From Spirochaetota bacterium (lineage in GTDB: Bacteria; Spirochaetota; Spirochaetia; Treponematales; UBA12059), in assembly GCA_022709445.1 (NCBI GenBank), contig JAKLIU010000037.1:1-11175 (forward strand): DNA of 11,175 nt, written 5' to 3'. Position 1 is the first letter of the stretch. Each line of letters starts with the position of its first letter. Both the position numbers and the translations under genes were made by a program. This document shows, piece after piece, positions 6,489-11,175 of the stretch. The notes beneath the pieces were generated by a model that saw only the letters and a list, made by a program, of their open reading frames with translations, did not search any database and was not told the DNA's origin.

Positions 6489-7040
6489 TCACCCCAGGAA
6501 GACCTGGCCGGAGTTGTCTATGGCCAGGATGGTCTTGCACTCCGAGCAGCGGAAGCGGCCGGGCTTGGCGGCCCTGAGCTTTTTGTTGCAGATCGGGCAG
6601 GAGAAGATCTTGGGGAACGCGGAGGCCGTGTTGACCTGGGAACCCTGCTGGAAGAAGCCCATGGCCTCTTCCAGGTTGTCCTTGATGTTGAAGAACTGGG
6701 AGAAACCCAGGAGCTGGAAGACCTCGTACACCTTGGGCTGGATCTCGAGGAGGACGATATCGCCCCCCCGGGGCTTGACGGCCTTGAGGAAGGCGGTGAA
6801 GGAGCCGATGCCGGTCGACGAAACGTAGTTGAGGCCGCCGCAGTTGAAAACCAGGCGAGAGAACCCGGCATCGATGGCCTTGCCAACCCGTTTCTGGAAG
6901 AAGTTGGAATTGTAGGTGTCGATGTAGCCGGTGAGGAAGAGGGCCAGGCAGTTCTCAACATGGTCAAGTTTCTGGAGCCTGATTTTAAGGCTATCGTCCT
7001 TTTCGTCGTCAAACCCAGGAACGATATCGTTATTGGTCAT
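6489..7040 (-). CDS. STAS-domain anti-sigma-antagonist-like protein with C-terminal zinc ribbon
   Basis: This is a 183-residue protein. Residues about 18-130 form a STAS domain: a beta strand with LTGYIDTYNSNFFQK, RLVFNCGGLNYVSSTGIGSF (62-81) with Ser74/Ser75/Thr76 at the usual phosphoacceptor loop, and DIVLLEIQPKVYEVFQLLGFSQFF, the standard C-terminal half. Residues 148-168 carry CPIC and CSEC pairs, a four-cysteine zinc ribbon. STAS proteins of the SpoIIAA/RsbV class bind anti-sigma kinases and are switched by phosphorylation of the loop Ser or Thr. The zinc ribbon is an uncommon addition and may bind nucleic acid or a protein partner. The ATG at 7040 follows GAGGAG at 7050-7045. It is the first gene of the four-gene cluster, with 55 bases to the next gene. 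No anti-sigma kinase is encoded in the window. Confidence 0.9.
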   Translation of the reverse strand: MTNNDIVPGFDDEKDDSLKIRLQKLDHVENCLALFLTGYIDTYNSNFFQKRVGKAIDAGFSRLVFNCGGLNYVSSTGIGSFTAFLKAVKPRGGDIVLLEIQPKVYEVFQLLGFSQFFNIKDNLEEAMGFFQQGSQVNTASAFPKIFSCPICNKKLRAAKPGRFRCSECKTILAIDNSGQVFLG

Positions 7041-7084
7041 AGCACTCCTCTTCCATTATAAGCCGCCATGCTTTCTTCCTATCG

Positions 7085-7113
7085 ATTGTAAGATCATCAT
7101 ATATCGTCGTCAA
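7085..7113 (-). promoter_or_regulatory. sigma70-type promoter P1 of the STAS-YbjN-PspA cluster
   Basis: On the minus strand TTGACG (7113-7108) and TACAAT (7090-7085) have exactly 17 bases between them. The predicted transcript start is near 7078, leaving about a 38-base leader before the STAS ATG. Confidence 0.65.
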
Positions 7114-7124
7114 TGCCCTGTCAA
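7096..7124 (-). promoter_or_regulatory. sigma70-type promoter P2, overlapping P1 with an 11-bp offset
   Basis: On the minus strand a consensus TTGACA (7124-7119) and TATGAT (7101-7096) also have exactly 17 bases between them. It overlaps P1 and is displaced by 11 bp, about one helical turn. Its predicted start is near 7089. Confidence 0.6.
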
Positions 7125-7206
7125 ACTGACGGAGCGGGTCGGACGGAGGGCGGTCAGGCTCTCGACGTAATTCTCGGCCATTACGGTCGAAATATCCAAC
7201 ATTTTC

Positions 7207-7238
7207 AAAAAAAAGCAATCCGGGCGCCGTGCCGCCGG
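7207..7238 (-). terminator. rho-independent terminator of the SDR gene
   Basis: On the minus strand, downstream of the SDR stop at 7252, CCGG (7238-7235) and CCGG (7223-7220) pair, extended by two more pairs across a bulge. The stem is followed by ATTGC and eight T (7214-7207). The stem is imperfect but the T-run is convincing. Nothing else but the two promoters is seen between 7041 and 7251. Confidence 0.55.
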
Positions 7239-7251
7239 CCAGGGAACCGTT

Positions 7252-8016
7252 TCAGAGGGCGTGGAGCCCCTCGTCGGCGTTCAGTATTGCGCCATTGCAG
7301 AGATCCATCCCGCCGGCCAGCAGCCAGGTCGCGGTCCGGGCCAGTTCCTCCGCGGGTATCATCCGTCCCCGCGGCGACCTGGCGGCAAGTTCCGCCATGG
7401 AATCGGCATCCTGGTATTCTGTTTCCACGAACCCGGGGCAGAGGACGGCGCAGGACACCCCCGCGGCCGCGAATTCGGAGGACAGGGACTTGGCCACCAC
7501 GCCCAGCCCGGTCTTGGCCGCGGCGTAGGCCGCGTTGGTCCTGAAGCCCCGGACGGTTTCCGTCCTGGTGCCCCCGAAGAAGAGTATCCGCCCGAAACCG
7601 CGCCCCGCCATGGCGGCTGCCGCGGTGGAAGCGAGGAAACCGGGCAAGGCCAGGTCCGTCAGGGCCAGGGACCGCCACTCGGCCTGCGTGACGGCGGCCA
7701 GCGGCTTCCGGAGGAAGGGGCCGAACGCCAGTACGAGGGCGTCGCAGGAGCGGGCCTCGGCGACCAGCTCCTCGCCGGCCTCTCCCGAAGACAGGTCCTG
7801 CGACACGATCCCCGGGACCGGCCCCCGGGAGTTGGCCTCCCGGCACAGCGCGGCCAGGGCTTCGAGCCGGGTGCGGTCCCTTCCGTGCAGGACCAGGGAC
7901 GCGCCTTCCCGGGCCAGGGCCAGGGCGAGCCGTGCGCCGATCCCGCCGCTGCCGCCGACGATCAGCACGCGCAGCCCAGCGATCCCGCGCGCGGTCAACA
8001 TGGTAGCTTCGGTCAT
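7252..8016 (-). CDS. atypical short-chain dehydrogenase/reductase (SDR) family protein
   Basis: This 254-residue protein is the length of a classical SDR. It has the Rossmann dinucleotide motif GGSGGIG (21-27) after a beta strand LRVLIV, HGRDRTRLE at the end of beta2, and the YxxxK pair Tyr164/Lys168 in NAAYAAAKTG. It also has the CPGFVETE motif (193-200) after beta6. Departures are clear. The NAG motif after beta4 reads LAFGPF, and the catalytic Ser position falls in GGTRTET with Thr in place of Ser. The helix alpha4 Asn region reads LALTDLALPGF. It probably binds NAD(P), but catalysis may be altered, and no substrate can be named. The start at 8016 has no Shine-Dalgarno and lies ten bases past a -10 element. 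Met6 (8001) is an alternative start. It is divergent from the RNA methyltransferase. Confidence 0.88.
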   Translation of the reverse strand: MTEATMLTARGIAGLRVLIVGGSGGIGARLALALAREGASLVLHGRDRTRLEALAALCREANSRGPVPGIVSQDLSSGEAGEELVAEARSCDALVLAFGPFLRKPLAAVTQAEWRSLALTDLALPGFLASTAAAAMAGRGFGRILFFGGTRTETVRGFRTNAAYAAAKTGLGVVAKSLSSEFAAAGVSCAVLCPGFVETEYQDADSMAELAARSPRGRMIPAEELARTATWLLAGGMDLCNGAILNADEGLHAL

Positions 8017-8025
8017 GATGCGACC

Positions 8026-8033
8026 ACTATACT
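8026..8033. promoter_or_regulatory. overlapping, opposed -10 elements between the SDR and methyltransferase genes
   Basis: TATAGT on the minus strand (8031-8026) and TATACT on the plus strand (8028-8033) overlap within eight bases. The minus element has a weak -35 (TTCCTC, 8054-8049, 17-base spacer). The plus element has no good -35. Symmetric -10 elements are known to support divergent transcription. Predicted starts are near 8019 (minus) and 8040 (plus). Confidence 0.45.
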
Positions 8034-8075
8034 CCCAAGGCGCGGCCGGAGGAAGGCGCGGGCGGGAGGCCCAGG

Positions 8076-8837
8076 ATGGACGGCGGACGGGCGGACGGGA
8101 TCATGAAGGGCTACCGCGTGGTGCTCTGCAGGGCTGAAGGATCGGTCAACGTGGGCTCCTGCTGCAGGGCCATGAAGGCTATGGGCGTGACCGGGCTGGT
8201 GCTCGCCGACTGCCCCGTGCACGACCCGGTCACGGTTCGGACGCACGCGCTCTCGGCCTTCGACCTGTTCGAGTCGGCCGTGCGTACGCCGACGCTGGCC
8301 GGGGCGCTGGAAGGCTTTCCCCTGGCGGTAGGGTTCTCCCGCAGGACGGGCAGGAAGCGCAAGTCCACCGTGCCGGTGCAGCGGCTGGCGGCGGAGCTGG
8401 TGGGACGGGACCGGCTCGGAGTCGCGCTGGTCTTCGGGAACGAGCGGGACGGGCTGTCCGAGGAGGAACTGGACCTCTGCGACCTCGCGTCGTCCATACC
8501 CTGTTCGGGGCTGTTCCCTTCGCTCAACCTCTCCCACGCGGTGCAGCTGGCCTGCTGGGAGCTGCGCAGGGCGGCGCTCGGCGCGGGCGGACCGCGGGAC
8601 GGCGGAGAGGATGGGGTTCCTGCCGGCAGGGAGGCGTACGCGCGGGCGGCCGCGCTGATTGCCGACGGGCTCCAGGATGCCGGTTTCTACAAGATCGCCG
8701 GCCGGGCGGAATCGGAACGCTTCCTGCGCGAAGTGGCCGCCCGGGCCGCCCTCACCCGGGAAGAGCTGGAACGCTTCGCCGCGCTCTTCACCAAGCTGTC
8801 GGCGCTTGACCGGCACCGGCGGGGGGACTACTCTTGA
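8076..8837 (+). CDS. TrmJ-like SpoU-family tRNA/rRNA 2'-O-methyltransferase
   Basis: This is a 253-residue SPOUT-class methyltransferase. The three SpoU motifs are in order. Motif 1 is EGSVNVGSCCRAMKAMG (21-37, with Asn25 and Arg31). Motif 2 is FGNERDGLSEEEL (120-132). Motif 3 is GLFPSLNLSHAVQLACWEL (145-163). The arrangement and the ~100-residue helical C-terminal part fit TrmH-family group 1 (TrmJ), which methylates the ribose of tRNA nucleotide 32 using S-adenosylmethionine. Other SpoU enzymes acting on rRNA cannot be excluded. ATG 8076 is chosen because GGGAGG lies at 8064-8069 with six-base spacing. ATG 8103-8105 is nearer the conserved core but has a poorer ribosome-binding site. An exported protein gene follows 58 bases downstream. 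Confidence 0.9.
   Translation: MDGGRADGIMKGYRVVLCRAEGSVNVGSCCRAMKAMGVTGLVLADCPVHDPVTVRTHALSAFDLFESAVRTPTLAGALEGFPLAVGFSRRTGRKRKSTVPVQRLAAELVGRDRLGVALVFGNERDGLSEEELDLCDLASSIPCSGLFPSLNLSHAVQLACWELRRAALGAGGPRDGGEDGVPAGREAYARAAALIADGLQDAGFYKIAGRAESERFLREVAARAALTREELERFAALFTKLSALDRHRRGDYS
8806..8834 (+). promoter_or_regulatory. possible promoter inside the methyltransferase 3' end
   Basis: TTGACC (8806-8811), 17 bases, TACTCT (8829-8834). It would start transcription near 8841 and serve the exported-protein gene at 8896 independently of the methyltransferase. It overlaps codons at the end of the methyltransferase, so selection on the protein may contribute to the match. Confidence 0.4.
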
Positions 8838-8895
8838 TCCATCGCGACGCGAAGCGGCCATCCGGTCCCGCGCGCCGCCTTCCCGGGAGGTCACC

Positions 8896-9354
8896 GTGAA
8901 ACGCACGATCCTAGCCGTCCTCGCAGCCGTCCTGGCCGTCTCCGCGCTGGCCGCCCAAGGCGAACCCGTGGGCAGGCAGGCATGGACCGGCACGCTGGAA
9001 CTGGGCACGACCATCTCCCGGCTGGCCGAACTGGCCGGCAACCCGGCCCAGGCGGCCGCCGCGGTCAAGGGCAAGGCCTTCCTGCTGGTGGGAACCCTGG
9101 GCAAGCCGATCAGCGGCGACACCGAGCCCTTCAGCGCCGTGGCCCCCTTCCAGGAAGGCGTCTGGACGGGCACGTCCTCCGTGGGCATCCTGCGCATCTA
9201 CCTGCGCTTCTCCGGGGACGAGTTCGCGGAGTTCGCGGGCAGCGTCAAGGGCGTTCGCGCCGTGGCCCTGCTGGATTCCGGGGAGCTGGCTCCCGCGCCG
9301 GACGGGGGAATGGCGCTGTTCTTCCGCGTCGTCTCCATCCGCGTGGTGGAGTAG
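8896..9354 (+). CDS. small exported protein of unknown function
   Basis: This is a 152-residue protein with a GTG start at 8896, supported by GGGAGG at 8885-8890 (five-base spacing). The N-terminus MKRTILAVLAAVLAVSALAAQG is a classic Sec signal peptide, with likely cleavage after SALA or ALAA. There is no lipobox Cys. The mature part is beta-rich with Gly-rich turns: WTGTLELGTTISRLAEL, KGKAFLLVGTLGKPISG, GILRIYLRFSGDEFAEF and a closing LFFRVVSIRVVE. It looks like a small periplasmic or surface domain. No family was recognised. The frame is open upstream to 8659, but that part lies within the methyltransferase gene. It converges on the sigma54 activator gene with 19 bases between stops. Confidence 0.85.
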   Translation: MKRTILAVLAAVLAVSALAAQGEPVGRQAWTGTLELGTTISRLAELAGNPAQAAAAVKGKAFLLVGTLGKPISGDTEPFSAVAPFQEGVWTGTSSVGILRIYLRFSGDEFAEFAGSVKGVRAVALLDSGELAPAPDGGMALFFRVVSIRVVE

Positions 9355-9373
9355 TCCCGGGACGGGGGCTAGC

Positions 9374-10615
9374 CTAGAGCAGTCGGCCCTGGGCTGCGCC
9401 CCAGGCCGCGCAGGACTGGGTCTCGATGTGATCCGGAGCCACGGTACGGTGCGTGCCGGATAGCACGGCGGCCCGGTGGATCGTGTTCTTCAGTTCCCGG
9501 GCGTTGCCCGGCCAATGCCATTCCTGCAGCTTCTCCACGGCTCCCGGCGACAGCTCCTTGCCCGGGTCGAAGCGGGACAGGAAGGCCCTCGCCATCGCGG
9601 GGATGTCCGACGGGTGGTTCCTGAGCGGCGGCATGCGTATGACCAGGGTGTTGAGGCGGTTGAGCAACTCCGGCCTGAAACGCCTGGGATCGTCGAAGAG
9701 CGGCGAGTTGGTGGCGGAGACCAGGCGAATGTCGAAGCGCGTCTGCCGGTGCGAGCCGACCCGCGCCCCCGACCTGGTCTCGAGGGCCCGCAGCAGCTTG
9801 GCCTGCACGGGGAGCGAGAGTTCCCCCACCTCGTCCAGGAACACGGTGCCGCCGTCCCCCTCCTCGAACACCCCCCTGCGCTCCACCGAGCCGGTGAAGG
9901 CCCCGCGCACCGTGCCGAACAGCTGGCTCTCGGCCAAGGCTTCCGGGATGGATGCGCAATCGACGGGAATGAAGGGACGATGCCTGCGGGAGGAGCGGGC
10001 ATGCAGCTCGGCGGCGGCCAGCTCCTTCCCGGTGCCGCTCTCCCCCAGGATGAGCACCGGCGAGTCGTGCTGTGCGTAGAGCCTGATCCGTTCCTTCACC
10101 GAGGCGATGGCTGGATGGTCCCCCAGCAGGCAGCACAGCCCGTCACCGTCGGCCCCGGGCTCGTCCGGACCGGGAGCCCGGCGGGCGGAGCGCGAACCGT
10201 ACGGGGAAAGCGCGGGTTCGCCCGCCCGCCCGCAGTCGGCCTGTCCGCTCGCGCAGCGCTCGGCCATGGCCATCCTGAGCGCGCCGAGCAGCTCGCCCGG
10301 ATCGTAGGGTTTGGTCGCGAAGGCGGCCGCTCCCCGGCGGGCGGCTCCCACGATCTGCGCCGGATCCCCCCGGGACGAGCTGCACACCAGGGCGGCATGC
10401 GGAGCCAGCCGGGCCAGGTCCCGGATCGGGTCGCGCGCGTCGCCGACGGTGGATTCCGCCAGGTCGAGCAGGATCAGGCTGAAGGCACGGCGCCCGAGGA
10501 GATCGCAGGCCTCGCGGTACCCGTGGACCGCCGTCGCTTCATAGCGCCCGGAGAGGAGCACCCGCGCCATGTCCGCCGCGTTTCCGTCGGCATCCACTAT
10601 CAGGATGGTCTTCAC
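9374..10615 (-). CDS. NtrC-type response regulator (receiver plus sigma54-interacting AAA+) lacking a DNA-binding domain
   Basis: This is a 413-residue protein. Residues 3-118 form a receiver domain with the acidic pocket Asp8/Asp10, phosphoacceptor Asp51 (LILLDLAES), Ser79/Ser80 and Lys102 (FATKPY). Residues about 120-160 are a poorly conserved linker. Residues about 162-395 form a sigma54-activator AAA+ domain: Walker A GESGTGKE (191-198), GAFTGS (238-243, in place of the usual GAFTGA), Walker B GGTVFLDEVGEL (255-266), the RPELLNRLN arginine-finger region and WPGNARELKNTIHRA (368-382). The protein ends about 30 residues later, with no Fis-type helix-turn-helix. NtrC-class proteins usually run 440-480 residues. 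It should activate RpoN promoters upon phosphorylation, perhaps from solution. The GTG start at 10615 is supported by the receiver beginning directly (KTILIVDADG), while its ribosome-binding site is weak. The kinase partner is not in the window unless it is the divergent gene. Confidence 0.92.
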   Translation of the reverse strand: MKTILIVDADGNAADMARVLLSGRYEATAVHGYREACDLLGRRAFSLILLDLAESTVGDARDPIRDLARLAPHAALVCSSSRGDPAQIVGAARRGAAAFATKPYDPGELLGALRMAMAERCASGQADCGRAGEPALSPYGSRSARRAPGPDEPGADGDGLCCLLGDHPAIASVKERIRLYAQHDSPVLILGESGTGKELAAAELHARSSRRHRPFIPVDCASIPEALAESQLFGTVRGAFTGSVERRGVFEEGDGGTVFLDEVGELSLPVQAKLLRALETRSGARVGSHRQTRFDIRLVSATNSPLFDDPRRFRPELLNRLNTLVIRMPPLRNHPSDIPAMARAFLSRFDPGKELSPGAVEKLQEWHWPGNARELKNTIHRAAVLSGTHRTVAPDHIETQSCAAWGAAQGRLL

Positions 10616-10663
10616 GATTACGGAACCTTATCACAAGGTCCGACATTCTGTAAAATCAATTCG

Positions 10664-10679
10664 AGCATTATTGCTTCCA
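10664..10679 (-). promoter_or_regulatory. possible weak sigma54 promoter for the activator gene
   Basis: On the minus strand TGGAAGCAATAATGCT (10679-10664) has the GG-N10-GC core and several consensus bases. It would place a transcript start about 25-30 bases before the GTG at 10615. The flanking match is modest and GG-N10-GC is common in GC-rich DNA. Confidence 0.25.
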
Positions 10680-10684
10680 TGACC

Positions 10685-10700
10685 CGGCACCGAGCTTGCG
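10685..10700 (+). promoter_or_regulatory. sigma54 (-24/-12) promoter candidate for the rightmost gene
   Basis: The sequence CGGCACCGAGCTTGCG contains GGCAC, five bases and TTGC, exactly the core of the RpoN consensus with the invariant GG and GC ten bases apart. It lies divergent from a sigma54 activator gene. The predicted start is near 10711, about 100 bases before the ATG at 10813. Confidence 0.55.
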
Positions 10701-10724
10701 CGGAGCCATGGTTTCAAGTATTCT
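10696..10724 (+). promoter_or_regulatory. alternative sigma70-type promoter overlapping the -24/-12 element
   Basis: TTGCGC (10696-10701), 17 bases, TATTCT (10719-10724). Its -35 shares bases with the TTGC of the sigma54 element, so at most one polymerase form could use the site at a time. Confidence 0.35.
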
Positions 10725-10744
10725 TTGATTCCAACCGGCACCCG

Positions 10745-10759
10745 GGCCGGCGACCGGCC
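10745..10759 (+). other. hairpin in the 5' leader of the rightmost gene
   Basis: GGCCGG (10745-10750), loop CGA, CCGGCC (10754-10759): a perfect six-pair GC stem in the predicted leader. It is about 50 bases ahead of the start codon and may stabilise or control the message. Confidence 0.35.
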
Positions 10760-10812
10760 GTCCAGGCGGCCAGGCAGCCCGGAGAGAGCCCTTGTACGAA
10801 AGGTGTGCGACC

Positions 10813-11175
10813 ATGGCAGGTCCAGAGCTCGTCGTAGACGTCGCTAAGATAAAGAAGGCGGCCCACAGCGCCATACCCCTCACCATAACCACCTTCACCC
10901 TACCCCACGAGATCGAGGTCTACATGGAGGAAGTCCTGGAGGTGTTCCTGTCCGAGCTGGGCCAGGCAAAGATCAAGGACTACCTGGTCTATTGCCTCCG
11001 CGAACTCGCCGTCAACGCCAAGAAGGCCAACACCAAGCGCGTGTACTTCGAGACCCGCGGCCTCAACCTGCACGACCCGTCGGAGTACGAGGAGGGCATG
11101 AAGTCCTTCAAGGCCGACACGATGGAGAACCTGACCTTCTACCTTCAAAAGCAGAAGGAGAAGCAGTACTACATC
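10813..11175 (+). CDS. N-terminal part of a protein with a GHKL ATPase-like N-box (runs off the right edge)
   Basis: 121 codons are visible, with no stop before the window edge. The ATG at 10813 follows AGGTG at 10801-10805 with seven-base spacing. Residues 32-60 are a helical, acidic segment (HEIEVYMEEVLEVFLSELG onward). Residues 60-79 read YCLRELAVNAKKANTKRVYF, with Glu64 and Asn68 spaced as in the E-x3-N N-box of GHKL ATPases (histidine kinases, anti-sigma kinases). No H-box or signal peptide is seen. The region after residue 85 is charged and helical and could be an insertion before the G-boxes. Because the ATP-lid half is outside the window, kinase function is only a suggestion. It is divergent from a response regulator, which would fit a kinase or anti-sigma role. 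The codon pattern matches its neighbours. Confidence 0.75.
   Translation, partial: MAGPELVVDVAKIKKAAHSAIPLTITTFTLPHEIEVYMEEVLEVFLSELGQAKIKDYLVYCLRELAVNAKKANTKRVYFETRGLNLHDPSEYEEGMKSFKADTMENLTFYLQKQKEKQYYI

Noticed and set aside
7030..7218. 62-codon minus-strand frame between the STAS and SDR genes
   Set aside because: It starts with TTG inside a T-run that belongs to the SDR terminator, lacks a Shine-Dalgarno and spans the cluster promoters. The translation resembles nothing known.
8013..9197. 394-codon minus-strand frame opposite the methyltransferase and exported gene
   Set aside because: The opposite strand carries three conserved SpoU motifs and a signal peptide with good Shine-Dalgarno sequences. 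The frame is an antisense artefact of GC-rich codons.

Overview
The window is GC-rich and gene-dense. It looks like chromosomal DNA of a bacterium, most likely a high-GC member of the Spirochaetota. That placement is an inference from three things: the MurA type (Asp in place of the usual catalytic Cys), the STAS/YbjN/PspA gene set, and the absence of strong hits to other phyla. Nothing here fixes the species. No tRNA, rRNA, CRISPR, insertion sequence or phage gene was seen.

Layout: (1) 1-78, start of a leftward gene that runs off the window, divergent from a small membrane protein (DUF5684 type, 224-613) that ends in a strong GC hairpin. (2) 740-2020, murA, whose promoter places the predicted transcript start on the ATG. 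(3) 4394-2039 leftward, two overlapping membrane-protein genes. The second has three transmembrane segments, a large helical/beta domain and three more segments, an LptF/LptG-like plan. (4) About 4395-4694, an AT-richer intergenic stretch with two perfect DnaA boxes inside a 24-bp direct repeat. (5) 7040-4695 leftward, a tightly packed four-gene cluster: STAS protein with zinc ribbon, YbjN-like protein, PspA and a winged-helix regulator with a degenerate receiver. Two overlapping sigma70-type promoters drive it. (6) 8016-7252 leftward, an atypical SDR protein, divergent from a TrmJ-like SpoU RNA methyltransferase (8076-8837) and a small exported protein (8896-9354). (7) 10615-9374 leftward, a receiver-AAA+ sigma54 activator with no DNA-binding domain, divergent from a gene with a GHKL-like N-box (10813 to the right edge). 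Their shared intergenic region carries a good -24/-12 (sigma54) element.

How the genes may work together: cluster 5 looks like an envelope-stress or membrane-maintenance module in which PspA is made together with a regulatory STAS protein and a possible transcription factor. murA and the LptF/G-like pair are also cell-envelope functions. The right-hand divergent pair looks like a sigma54 regulatory unit. All functional links between neighbours are inferred from gene order and spacing.
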